From an uncultured Cyanobium sp. (GTDB lineage Bacteria > Cyanobacteriota > Cyanobacteriia > PCC-6307 > Cyanobiaceae): 14,475 nt of DNA. The notes beneath the pieces are model-generated. The model saw nothing but the letters and a program-made list of their open reading frames with translations. It was not told the DNA's origin and searched no databases. Positions 7,548-14,475 of the stretch are shown one piece after another. A program made the translations under genes and the position numbers. Position 1 is the first letter of the stretch. The number at the start of each line of letters is the position of its first letter. The stretch is from NCBI GenBank assembly GCA_937919075.1, contig CALFOF010000234.1, forward strand, positions 1 to 14,475, read 5' to 3'.

Positions 7548-7945
7548 GGAACGACTCCCGAGGGGGAGGAAAGTGAGGATGGGTTTTGTGGCTTGCCAAG
7601 GCGAGCCACGATGAGTGCGCACCCGTAGCGGGTGCGGGGAACGACCAAAACAAAGCCGTCTGGGAGCAGGGGTGTGCAGTGCGGCCTGCTGCCAGGCCGC
7701 GCCCGAACACAACGCGGATAACGACGCGGCGCACCCGAACGGGGCGCCGAACAGCAGAAGGGACGATTCAGCCTCTGCTGTAGCCTCGATTGCAAGGGAA
7801 ATGCAACCGGTGCCGCCGATACCTCCGCAGTGCCATCCGCTCCCGGATAGCGAAGTATTGGTCGATACGTAAATCTTAAGCCTTTTTCCGAAATCCGCAT
7901 CATCGGATCGCAACATCTTTCGGCAACCCGTTCGTTCCAGTGCTG
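7548..7945. other. 398-base divergent non-coding gap with four strong hairpins
   Basis: This separates the DUF3155 gene (-) from the histidine kinase gene (+). Hairpins are: 7588-7609 (GTGGCTTGC with GCGAGCCAC, 4-base loop, one G-U on the plus-strand RNA); 7618-7636 (CGCACCCG with CGGGTGCG, 3-base loop, perfect); 7681-7700 (GCGGCCTG with CAGGCCGC, 4-base loop, perfect); and 7751-7781 (ACAGCAGA with TCTGCTGT, 15-base loop, perfect). None is followed by a T-run. The right part (7850-7920) is AT-richer and holds an NtcA-type palindrome. No protein-coding frame looks real. The hairpins could shape a long DUF3155 leader RNA or belong to a small RNA; I recognise no Rfam family by eye. Confidence 0.6.
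7855..7868 (+). promoter_or_regulatory. NtcA-type palindrome GTA-N8-TAC upstream of the histidine kinase
   Basis: The sequence reads GTATTGGTCGATAC, an exact GTA-N8-TAC core of the cyanobacterial nitrogen regulator NtcA. The outer bases (A before, G after) do not extend to the full TGTA-N8-TACA. It is 77 bases before the kinase ATG. A clear -10 box at the usual ~22-base distance is not seen, so activity is uncertain. A six-base core can arise by chance. Confidence 0.35.
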
Positions 7946-9112
7946 ATGGAGGTTTCTGCGCGCTTCACGGCCTTCCTGACCCATCAGCTGGATCAGTTCT
8001 CCGATCGCTCTGACCTCCACTCCCTGGTCGTTTACCTCGCGATGACGCGCCAGGGCGGCAAGCCAGGCCTGGTGCCGGTGGGCCATTGGCCACCCAGTGC
8101 CACCGCGCTCCCCCCCGTCGAAGAAGACCGCAGCCTGCAGCTACCTTGCCCGGAGCGCCGCTGGCTGCCGTTGCGCCGCGAGCAGCTCCTGCTCGGTGCC
8201 ATCCGGGTGGAAACGGCCTCCCTGCCCTGGTCACCCACACTCACGCCACGGCTGCAGGCCACAGCCCAGGCGGTCACCGAAGTGCTCTGCCTCGATCTGG
8301 AGGAGCAACGGCTCACCCGTCAGTTGAAGCGGAACCAGGAGGATCTGCGGCTGCTGGTGCACCAGCTGCGCAACCCGCTTGCCGCCTTGCGCACCTTCGG
8401 CAAGCTGCTGCTGCGTCGCCTGGAGGGCGACCCTGACAACCGCTCCCTGGTGGAAAACCTGCTGGCGGAAGAGCAGCAGCTCAACCGCTATGTGGAGGCG
8501 ATCGACGGCCTGATCGAGCGGCCCCTGATCGGCCCCGGCAGTCTGGATCCCCAGCCCCTGCTGCTGCCGCCCTCCCTGAGTTCGGGCCAGCCCCAGGCGC
8601 TGGCGGAGCGCCTCGATCCCCTGCTGAAACGCGCCGCTGCCACGGCCTCGCTGCAGGGCCGCCGCTGGCTGGGCTGCGAGGCGCTGCCCCAGTGGTTCGG
8701 CGATAGCGGCGCCGTGGCCGAGATTGTGGCCAACCTGCTGGAGAACGCCTTTCGCTACTGCCCTCCCGGCGCACCGATCGGGCTGGAGGTGGGCCACGAC
8801 CCCGGCGACGGCGAGCGGCCCCGGCTGATCATCTGGGACGGCGGGGCGCCGATCGCCGCCGCCGAACGGGAAACGATCTTCGAGCGCGGCCGGCGGGGGG
8901 CACAGGCGGCCGGCCTGGCCGGTACGGGCCTCGGGCTCACCCTGGCGCAGGCGCTGGCCCGCAGCATGGGCGGCGATCTCACCCTGCACATCCCGCCGCA
9001 GGCGCTGGATGCCGCCCTGCCTGCCATGGGCAATGCCTTCTGCCTGCAGCTGCCCGCCAGCAGCGCGCCCGCCGTGGGGCAGCTCAGGCCAGCGCCAACG
9101 CCACAGCCATAA
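7946..9112 (+). CDS. Sensor histidine kinase, soluble, possibly Hik2/CSK-like
   Basis: The 388-residue product is a two-component sensor kinase with no membrane helix or signal peptide, so it is cytoplasmic. The N-terminal ~115 residues look like a GAF-type sensor domain. A helix leads to the dimerisation domain with phospho-acceptor H139 in [23 protein letters not shown]. The ATPase part has the N-box [13 protein letters not shown] (N263, N267), G1 WDGGAP (297-302), F-box IFERGRRG and G2 [10 protein letters not shown] (326-335). HQLRNPL followed by [11 protein letters not shown] resembles what I recall of cyanobacterial Hik2 and plastid CSK, redox-linked kinases; this subfamily call is tentative. 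No response regulator gene lies nearby. ATG 7946 or GTG 7940 could start it. Its 3' end overlaps the convergent cobS by 29 bases. Confidence 0.9.
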   Translation: MEVSARFTAFLTHQLDQFSDRSDLHSLVVYLAMTRQGGKPGLVPVGHWPPSATALPPVEEDRSLQLPCPERRWLPLRREQLLLGAIRVETASLPWSPTLTPRLQATAQAVTEVLCLDLEEQRLTRQLKRNQEDLRLLVHQLRNPLAALRTFGKLLLRRLEGDPDNRSLVENLLAEEQQLNRYVEAIDGLIERPLIGPGSLDPQPLLLPPSLSSGQPQALAERLDPLLKRAAATASLQGRRWLGCEALPQWFGDSGAVAEIVANLLENAFRYCPPGAPIGLEVGHDPGDGERPRLIIWDGGAPIAAAERETIFERGRRGAQAAGLAGTGLGLTLAQALARSMGGDLTLHIPPQALDAALPAMGNAFCLQLPASSAPAVGQLRPAPTPQP

Positions 9113-9902
9113 CTCCAAGCGCCACGGCTTCGCACCATTCCACGCAGGCGCCGTAGGTGTCGCCGCTGTGGCCGCCCAAGCGGCGCCCCAGCAGCCAGGG
9201 AATCGCCAGCGCAGGCGCCAGGCCGAGGCCGCCCAGGCCGCCCAGACCCACCGGGCCGGAGGCCAGGGCCAGCAGCAGCAGCAGCGGCAGGGAGGGGAGC
9301 AGTTCGCGGCCCAGGCCGCGCCAATGCTGGCGATGAAAGCCAGCCGTGCCGCCGCTGGCCTGCCGCAGGTAGGGAAAGCATTGAATGGCCACCAGCGGGG
9401 CGAGACGCCCCCACACCGCCGCCCAGATCAGCGCCAGAGCCACCAGCGGCGCCGGGGCCAGCTCGGCGAGGGTGAACAGGCCGGCAGCACGCAGCAGCAG
9501 CCATTGCGCGAAGGCGACCACGCCGCTGGCGCCCACCCGGCTGTCGTCCATCGCCTCCAGCGCCCGCTCGCCTGCCGCCAGTCCGTCGGCGGTGTCCATC
9601 ACCCCATCAATGTGAATCCCGCCGCTGAGGCTGATGCCGCAGACCAGCACCAGGGCCACCTGGGCCGCCGGGGGCAGCCAGCCATCGGTGAGGGCCCAGA
9701 GCAATGCCTGCAGGCCGCCGAGCACGGCGCCGATCCAGGGCCCGAAGCGGGCGATGCGCTCGAAGCGGGGCTGCACCCCCGGCCAGGCCGGCAGCACGCT
9801 GTAGAAGATCCAGGCGCCGGCGAGCTCCTGCCACCAGGCCGGCGCGGCGGATGGAGATGGCGGACGGGAGGGCACGGGCCGCAACGCCACGGAAGGGAGC
9901 AC
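9084..9902 (-). CDS. cobS: Adenosylcobinamide-GDP ribazoletransferase (cobalamin synthase)
   Basis: This membrane enzyme joins adenosylcobinamide-GDP with the lower-ligand riboside phosphate, the near-final step of (pseudo)cobalamin synthesis. The 272-residue product has the CobS signatures: [18 protein letters not shown] (about 94-111), [15 protein letters not shown] (116-130), WGRLAPL (164-170) and [17 protein letters not shown] (243-259), embedded in several hydrophobic helices. The start GTG at 9902 is the most upstream possible. GTG codons at residues 5 and 10 (9890, 9875) are equally plausible, because conservation begins only near [11 protein letters not shown]. The gene is head-to-head with tgt, 15-30 bases apart, and overlaps the kinase gene tail-to-tail. 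No other cob gene is in the window, so it is isolated from the rest of the pathway. Confidence 0.93.
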   Translation of the reverse strand: MLPSVALRPVPSRPPSPSAAPAWWQELAGAWIFYSVLPAWPGVQPRFERIARFGPWIGAVLGGLQALLWALTDGWLPPAAQVALVLVCGISLSGGIHIDGVMDTADGLAAGERALEAMDDSRVGASGVVAFAQWLLLRAAGLFTLAELAPAPLVALALIWAAVWGRLAPLVAIQCFPYLRQASGGTAGFHRQHWRGLGRELLPSLPLLLLLALASGPVGLGGLGGLGLAPALAIPWLLGRRLGGHSGDTYGACVEWCEAVALGVMAVALALA

Positions 9903-9932
9903 CTAGGTTCGTCCCCCGTGCGCGCTGACGCC

Positions 9933-11111
9933 GTGAACCGCTCCGCCCCCGAGGCTGCCGGGCCTGAGGCTGCCGGGTCTGAGGCCGAGGCGCCGTTCCG
10001 CTTTGAGGTGTCCCACCGCTGCAGCCACAGCCACGCCCGCTGCGGCAGCTTCCACACCCCCCACGGGGTGGTGGACACGCCGCGCTTCATGCCGGTGGGC
10101 ACCCTGGCCACGGTGAAGGGGGTCACCCCCGAGCAGCTGCGCGCCACCAACGCCCAGATGGTGCTGGCCAACACTTATCACCTGCACCTGCAACCAGGCG
10201 AGCAGGTGGTGGCAGAAGCGGGCGGCCTGCATCGCTTCATGGGCTGGAGCGGACCGCTGCTGACCGATTCCGGCGGCTTCCAGGTGTTCAGCCTTGGTGC
10301 GATCAACACGATCAACGACGAGGGCGTGGTGTTCCGCTCCCCCCGCGACGGCGCCCGCATCTCGCTCACGCCGGAGCGGTCGATGGAGATCCAGATGGCA
10401 CTGGGGGCGGATGTGGCCATGGCCTTCGACCAGTGCCCCCCTTATCCGGCCAGTGAAACCGATGTGGCGGAAGCCAACCGGCGCACGCACCGCTGGCTGG
10501 AACGCTGCATCAGCCACCACAGCCGCCCCGATCAGGCCCTGTTCGGCATCGTGCAGGGGGGCACCCATGCCCACCTGAGGGAGGAATCGGCGCGGGCGGT
10601 GGCGGCGATGGGCCTGCCCGGCATCGCCATCGGTGGGGTGAGCGTGGGCGAGCCGGTGGAGGCGATGCACCGCATCGTGCGTCAGGTGACGCCGCTGTTG
10701 CCAGACGACCGGCCGCGGTATCTGATGGGGGTGGGCAGTTACCGCGAGATGGCGATCGCGGTGGCGCAGGGGATCGATCTGTTCGACTGCGTGCTGCCCA
10801 CCCGGCTCGGCCGGCACGGCACCGCCCTGGTGGGAGGCGAGCGCTGGAACCTGCGCAATGCCCGCTTCCGCCATGACCACACCCCGCTCGATCCCAGCTG
10901 CCCCTGCCCGGCCTGCGCCCACCACAGCCGCGCCTACCTCCACCACCTGATCCGCAGCGACGAACTGCTCGGGCGCATCCTGCTCAGCCTCCACAACCTC
11001 ACCCAGTTGCTGCGCTTCACCGGGGCGATGGCGGCGGCGATCCGGGACGGGTGTTTTTCAGAGGATTTCGCTCCGTGGGAGCAGGGATCTCCGGCGGCGC
11101 ACACGTGGTAG
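9933..11111 (+). CDS. tgt: tRNA-guanine transglycosylase (queuine/preQ1 insertion)
   Basis: The enzyme replaces G34 with preQ1 in tRNAs with GUN anticodons, an early step of queuosine modification. The 392-residue product shows the TIM-barrel motifs: [35 protein letters not shown] (D112), [27 protein letters not shown] and [15 protein letters not shown] with the nucleophile D285. The zinc site is CPCPAC (C323, C325, C328) plus H354 in LSLHNL. There is no ATG; GTG 9933 and GTG 9918 are the candidates. An Ala/Glu-rich leader of about 20 residues, encoded partly by a 15-bp tandem duplication, precedes the usual N-terminus (FRFEV). The psbK ATG follows 33 bases after the tgt stop codon and the two are probably co-transcribed. 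Confidence 0.96.
   Translation: MNRSAPEAAGPEAAGSEAEAPFRFEVSHRCSHSHARCGSFHTPHGVVDTPRFMPVGTLATVKGVTPEQLRATNAQMVLANTYHLHLQPGEQVVAEAGGLHRFMGWSGPLLTDSGGFQVFSLGAINTINDEGVVFRSPRDGARISLTPERSMEIQMALGADVAMAFDQCPPYPASETDVAEANRRTHRWLERCISHHSRPDQALFGIVQGGTHAHLREESARAVAAMGLPGIAIGGVSVGEPVEAMHRIVRQVTPLLPDDRPRYLMGVGSYREMAIAVAQGIDLFDCVLPTRLGRHGTALVGGERWNLRNARFRHDHTPLDPSCPCPACAHHSRAYLHHLIRSDELLGRILLSLHNLTQLLRFTGAMAAAIRDGCFSEDFAPWEQGSPAAHTW
9951..9980 (+). repeat. 15-bp tandem duplication in the 5' end of tgt
   Basis: Two units, 9951-9965 and 9966-9980, differ at one base (GAGGCTGCCGGGCCT then GAGGCTGCCGGGTCT), with GAGGCC starting a third. In frame they encode [12 protein letters not shown]. Confidence 0.8.
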
Positions 11112-11143
11112 CGTCCGCTCCACACAGGTTTCCAAGGCCCGAG

Positions 11144-11320
11144 ATGCCTTTCTCCATGCTGTTCGCCATCGCGACTGCCAACACTGCGGCGGGGTCCACC
11201 CTGGCCCAGCTTCCCGAGGCTTATCAGGCCTTCGGTCCCTTGGTGGACATCCTGCCGATCATTCCTCTGTTCTTCCTGCTGCTGGCCTTCGTCTGGCAGG
11301 CCTCGGTGGGCTTCCGCTGA
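11144..11320 (+). CDS. psbK: Photosystem II reaction center protein K
   Basis: PsbK is a small single-helix subunit at the periphery of photosystem II, in contact with CP43. The 58-residue precursor ends with the conserved mature sequence: [36 protein letters not shown]. The mature protein is normally about 37 residues, so the first ~20 ([22 protein letters not shown]) are probably a cleaved leader. ATG 11144 is preferred because AAGG lies six bases before it; ATG 11156 would remove four residues. It follows tgt by 32 bases, an arrangement I recall from other picocyanobacteria. It converges on the glycosyltransferase gene. Confidence 0.95.
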   Translation: MPFSMLFAIATANTAAGSTLAQLPEAYQAFGPLVDILPIIPLFFLLLAFVWQASVGFR

Positions 11321-11343
11321 TCAGTTTCTGCTGATTGTCTTTC
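11318..11343 (+). terminator. Weak terminator candidate after psbK
   Basis: ATCAG (11320-11324) pairs with CTGAT (11331-11335) over a 6-base loop, extended by two G-U pairs, followed by TGTCTTTC. The stem overlaps the psbK stop codon and is short, so it is only a candidate. It lies between convergent genes. Confidence 0.25.
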
Positions 11344-11374
11344 GCTGCTAGCGGCAGATCTAGGCCCGTTCGCT

Positions 11375-12109
11375 TCAGCGGCGCTCCCGGATCACCGCCC
11401 AAGCGAAGGCCGGCAAGGCCAGCATTCGCCGCCAGCGGGCGGGTTCCTGGATAAGACGGAACAACCACTCCAATTGCAGGGTGCCCATCCACCGGGGCGC
11501 CCTTTTTTTGACGCCAGCCCAGACATCGAAGCTGCCGCCCACCCCCATCCACAGCCCGGAGTGGCCGTGGTGGACGCGTTGAATCCAGGTCTCCTGGCGG
11601 GGCACGCCCAGCGCCACCAGCACCAGATCGAGCTGGGCGCTCTGCAGAGCATGCTCCAGGCCCGGCCAGGCTTCCGGCGCCTGGTAGCCGTGGATCGTCA
11701 GCACCAGCTGGAGCGCCGGCAACCGCCGGCGCAGGTGCTCGCTCAGCGCCGCCATCACATCCGGGCTGGCCCCCACCAGCGCCACCCGCCAGCCGACCTC
11801 AGCGGCCTGCTGCAGCAAGCGATCCGCCAGCTCGATGCCCGGCGTGCGCCGTACCCGATGCCCCTGCCGCCGCAGGGCCCACACCACGCCGGCGCCATCG
11901 GGAATCACCAGCTCGGCGGCTTGGATCACAGCACCCAGCTCCGGCTGCTCCAGCGCCGCCATGGTCATCTCGGCATTGAGGGTGACGATCTGGCCGCCAC
12001 CGCCGTCATGGAGATCCAGCGCTGCCGCAAACACGTCCGGGCAGACAGCCACCGGCAGGCCGAGCACCCGGGAGCGCCGGCCAGCCAACGGGGTGGATTG
12101 TGTGGCCAT
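11375..12109 (-). CDS. WecG/TagA/CpsF family glycosyltransferase (GT26)
   Basis: Members transfer a sugar such as N-acetylmannosaminuronate or N-acetylmannosamine from a UDP donor to a polyprenyl-linked intermediate in exopolysaccharide, capsule or teichoic-acid-like assembly at the inner membrane. The 244-residue product has the family markers: IVTLNAEM, IPDGAGVVWALR (D71 matches the proposed catalytic Asp of TagA), TPGIELADRLL, VALVGASPDV, LVALGVPRQETWIQ and GVGGSFDVWAGVKKRAPRWM, then a basic C-terminal tail with LEWLFRLIQEPARWRRM that probably peripherally binds membrane. The ATG at 12109 fits the family N-terminus; a longer frame to 12268 runs over the divergent gene. No other polysaccharide gene is nearby, so the donor and the polymer are unknown. 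Confidence 0.9.
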   Translation of the reverse strand: MATQSTPLAGRRSRVLGLPVAVCPDVFAAALDLHDGGGGQIVTLNAEMTMAALEQPELGAVIQAAELVIPDGAGVVWALRRQGHRVRRTPGIELADRLLQQAAEVGWRVALVGASPDVMAALSEHLRRRLPALQLVLTIHGYQAPEAWPGLEHALQSAQLDLVLVALGVPRQETWIQRVHHGHSGLWMGVGGSFDVWAGVKKRAPRWMGTLQLEWLFRLIQEPARWRRMLALPAFAWAVIRERR

Positions 12110-12204
12110 CGCTGCCTGAGGGCCGTGGGGCCGCGGGAGAGAATGAGTGGAGAGTACCGGCGCCGCTGGCGCCGTGATTCCCGTCGCAAGGAGCCGAAGC
12201 AGGG
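12110..12204. promoter_or_regulatory. Divergent promoter gap
   Basis: This 95-base gap must hold the 5' signals for the glycosyltransferase (-) and the phosphorylase-kinase-like gene (+). AAGGAG at 12188-12193 is a ribosome site for the latter, with a rather long 11-base spacing to its ATG. No convincing -10/-35 pair is evident. Confidence 0.4.
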
Positions 12205-14475
12205 ATGACAGACAGCTGGGCAGCGGACACCTGGAGCAGCGGCGATCCCTCCCATGGCCTGCCCACACCTGAAGCGCCGGTGATGCAGGGGCCGCTGCGG
12301 CTGGAGCGGGCCGAGGCCGCAGCGCTGCTCGAGCGGCTCTACGCCCAGATCGACCATGTGGTGCTGGTGCGCCAGCACCCGATCAGCGGACTGCTGCCCG
12401 CCAGCACCGCCCACACCGTGCATGGCAACTACGGCGATGCCTGGGTGCGCGACGGGGTGTATTCGATCCAGTGCGTCTGGGGGCTGGCCATCGCCCAGCG
12501 GCGCCTGCACGGGGCCGGCACGCGCGTCTATGAGCTGGAGCAGCGAGTGCTGCAGCTGATGCGCGGTCTGCTCACGGCGATGATGCGCCAGGCCCACAAG
12601 GTGGAGCGCTTCAAGCGCAGCCTCGACCGCCTCGATGCCATCCACGCCAAGTTCGAGACCTCCAGCGGCGATCCGGTGGTGCCTGATGACGGCTGGGGCC
12701 ACCTGCAGCTCGATGCCACGGCGCTCTACCTGCTGCAGCTGGCGCAGCTCACCCGGGCGGGGCTGGTGGTGGTGCGCGGCCATCACGAGCGGGATTTCCT
12801 GCAGAACCTCGTGTACTACGTGGCCCGCGCCTATCGCGTGGCCGATTACGGCATCTGGGAGCGGGGCGACAAAGGAAACCACGGCGAACCGGAACGCAAT
12901 GCCAGTTCGATCGGTTTGGTGAAGGCGGCGCTGGAAGCGCTCGAAGGGCTGGATCTCTATGGCCCCCATGGCAACGGCAACTGCCGTCTGCACATTCCCC
13001 ACGACGCGATCGTGCGGTTGCGGCGGGCCCTGCAGGCCCTGCTACCGCGGGAATCAGCCAGCAAGGAAGTGGACAGCGCCTGCCTCGCGGTGATCGGCTA
13101 CCCGGCCTGGGCGGTGGACACGCCCGAGCTGGTGGAGCGCACCCGCACCAAGATCCGCCGCGAGCTCGGCGGCGCCTACGGCTACAAGCGCTTTCGCCGC
13201 GATGGCCACCAGACCCTGATCGAAGACCACAACCGCCTCCACTACGAGCGGGAGGAGCTGGCGCAGTTCGAGAGCATCGAATGCGAATGGCCCCTGTTCC
13301 TGGGCTATGAGCTGGTCACGGCCTGCTGCGAGCAGCGCTGGGAGGAGGCCTGGCGCTGGCGGCGGCGGCTGGAATCGGTGAGCGTGCTGGTGGATGGCGT
13401 GCCGTTGCTGCCCGAGCTCTACCTGGTGCCGGAGGAGGCGATTGCCGCGGAGCGGCGCCAGCCCGGCAGCCAGGCCCGGGTGCCGAACGCCAATGTGCCG
13501 CTGCTGTGGACCCAGAGCCTCACCTGGCTGGGGGATCTGCTGCTGCACGGCCTGATCGAGCCCGAGGACATCGACCCCTGCGGGCGGCGGCTGCCGCGGC
13601 CCCTGGGGGCGGAGCAGGTGCTGGTGGCGCTGGCACCGGCCACCGCCGAGATCGCCGCCGCCCTGGAGCAGAAAGGCCTGCCGGTGAGCCGGCCAGACGG
13701 TGCCGTGCGCATCGCCAGCTCCCAGCAGCTGGCACGGCGCAAGGCTCAGGTGGGCGCCAACGCCCGGCTCGGCCTCAGCGGCCATCCGCCCGTGCGGATG
13801 GAAACCATGGCCACGGCGCGTCTCTACCGCTGCCCTGGCGCCGACGGCGAGGACACCATCGCCTTCCTGCCCGCCGTGCTGGAGGAAGGCACCTTCTACC
13901 TGGCGGACGACCCCGAACAGCTCGCCGACACGGTGGTGAGCGAGCTGCGGGTGCTGATGCGCCAGTGGCGCGGGCCAGGTCTGCCGCTGCTGGTGATTCC
14001 CCTCGCTGTGGTGCCCTTCGGCAGGGATCCCGGCGCCCTGCTGCGGCTGGGTGAACGGCTGCGCGAAGGGCTGGTGGAAGGGGTGCCGGTGCGCCTCGAC
14101 CGGCTCGAAGCCTTCACCGAGCTGGCCAGCTGGGAAACGCTGCCGCCACTCCCGACCGCCGCCGCGCCAACGGCTCACAGCCGCCCACCCCTGCTGCTGC
14201 AGAGCACAAGCCAGCAACCGCTCACGATCCAGCAGGAGCAGGAGCTCGAAGATGCGCCCCTGCCCACCCTCGCCGACCGCCTCTGGAGCAGCACTTCCCT
14301 GCCCGAACAGGCCGAGGTGCTCGAACAGCTGGTGCGGCGACTCGGCCCCAACGCCATCCTGCAGGGCCCGTTCAGCAGCGGCCCGGTGACCCTGCGGAGT
14401 CTGGTGGAGGAGGTGTACCGCCGCGGGCTGATGAAGGGCGACTGGAACGTGGTGCGCCGCGCCGCAGCCGTCACG
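12205..14475 (+). CDS. GH15-like protein related to phosphorylase kinase alpha/beta regulatory subunits (3' end missing)
   Basis: The frame is open from the ATG at 12205 to the window edge, 757 residues without a stop. The N-terminal ~460 residues form an (alpha/alpha)6-barrel, GH15-like domain matching the eukaryotic PhK alpha/beta subunits motif by motif: GDAWVRDGVYSI (77-88), LMRGLLTAMMRQ (118-129), DDGWGHLQLDATALYLL (161-177), DYGIWERGDKGN (214-225), LPRESASKEVD (280-290), FESIECEWPLF (355-365), GVPLLPELY (398-406) and NVPLLWTQSLTWLG (430-443). E219 in GIWE corresponds by motif to the general acid of bacterial GH15 enzymes, which is my inference. The region after ~470 is less familiar; a Pro/Gln-rich linker lies near 650-680. 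It may bind or hydrolyse alpha-glucans, or regulate glycogen metabolism. No PhK-gamma-like kinase gene is nearby. Confidence 0.88.
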   Translation, partial: MTDSWAADTWSSGDPSHGLPTPEAPVMQGPLRLERAEAAALLERLYAQIDHVVLVRQHPISGLLPASTAHTVHGNYGDAWVRDGVYSIQCVWGLAIAQRRLHGAGTRVYELEQRVLQLMRGLLTAMMRQAHKVERFKRSLDRLDAIHAKFETSSGDPVVPDDGWGHLQLDATALYLLQLAQLTRAGLVVVRGHHERDFLQNLVYYVARAYRVADYGIWERGDKGNHGEPERNASSIGLVKAALEALEGLDLYGPHGNGNCRLHIPHDAIVRLRRALQALLPRESASKEVDSACLAVIGYPAWAVDTPELVERTRTKIRRELGGAYGYKRFRRDGHQTLIEDHNRLHYEREELAQFESIECEWPLFLGYELVTACCEQRWEEAWRWRRRLESVSVLVDGVPLLPELYLVPEEAIAAERRQPGSQARVPNANVPLLWTQSLTWLGDLLLHGLIEPEDIDPCGRRLPRPLGAEQVLVALAPATAEIAAALEQKGLPVSRPDGAVRIASSQQLARRKAQVGANARLGLSGHPPVRMETMATARLYRCPGADGEDTIAFLPAVLEEGTFYLADDPEQLADTVVSELRVLMRQWRGPGLPLLVIPLAVVPFGRDPGALLRLGERLREGLVEGVPVRLDRLEAFTELASWETLPPLPTAAAPTAHSRPPLLLQSTSQQPLTIQQEQELEDAPLPTLADRLWSSTSLPEQAEVLEQLVRRLGPNAILQGPFSSGPVTLRSLVEEVYRRGLMKGDWNVVRRAAAVT

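Noticed and set aside
9009..9932. Possible ~300-residue N-terminal extension of TGT
   Set aside because: The extension lies antisense to cobS, whose motifs are clear, and reads as Gln/Ala/Arg-rich low complexity. Family conservation begins only at FRFEV.
11474..13002. Large open frames opposite the glycosyltransferase (11474-12208) and the PhK-like gene (11965-13002)
   Set aside because: Both are shadows of well-supported genes and cross the divergent promoter gap.
13054..14217. 387-codon open frame antisense to the PhK-like gene
   Set aside because: The forward frame has long conserved motifs; the reverse frame has biased composition and no domain.
1..14475. Mobile element or genomic island
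   Set aside because: No transposase, integrase, terminal inverted repeat or tRNA-adjacent junction was seen, and gene content is core cyanobacterial with even composition.

Overview
The window is GC-rich, gene-dense bacterial chromosome. It reads as a picocyanobacterium of the Synechococcus/Cyanobium group. The evidence is a photosystem II subunit (psbK) directly after tgt, a cyanobacterial/plant-type ispH, three families best known from cyanobacteria (DUF1997, DUF4079, DUF3155), and an Amt whose N-terminal extension resembles those I recall from marine Synechococcus. Exact species cannot be set from sequence alone. I see no tRNA, rRNA, CRISPR array, insertion sequence, integrase, toxin-antitoxin pair or phage gene.

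Layout. Positions 1-3300 (+ strand): the 3' end of sfsA, the ammonium transporter amt with a clear intrinsic terminator, then ispH of the MEP isoprenoid pathway. Positions 3301-4367: a DUF1997 gene (+) and a repeat- and hairpin-rich gap where it converges on the next pair. Positions 4368-6447 (- strand): purH followed by a four-helix membrane protein (DUF4079). Positions 6516-7547: an alpha/beta-hydrolase esterase (+), divergent from purH, converging on a DUF3155 gene (-). Positions 7548-7945: the largest non-coding gap, with four strong hairpins and an NtcA-type palindrome. Positions 7946-11320: a histidine kinase (+) overlapping tail-to-tail with cobS (-), and cobS head-to-head with tgt-psbK (+). 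Positions 11375-14475: a WecG/TagA/CpsF glycosyltransferase (-) divergent from a large gene (+, cut by the window end) closely resembling the alpha/beta regulatory subunits of eukaryotic phosphorylase kinase.

The genes are mostly unrelated housekeeping functions: nitrogen uptake, isoprenoid, purine and corrinoid synthesis, tRNA queuosine modification, photosystem II, and carbohydrate and envelope metabolism. Possible functional links are nitrogen control (amt, and perhaps the kinase, through NtcA-like sites) and the tgt-psbK pair.

I do not find a self-contained new defence, mobile or biosynthetic system. The items most worth a second look are the phosphorylase-kinase-like protein, the structured gap at 7548-7945, the competing hairpins at the amt terminator, and the short repeats around the DUF4079 gene. 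Most start codons here are GTG or lack a Shine-Dalgarno sequence, so several starts are uncertain; alternatives are given per gene.
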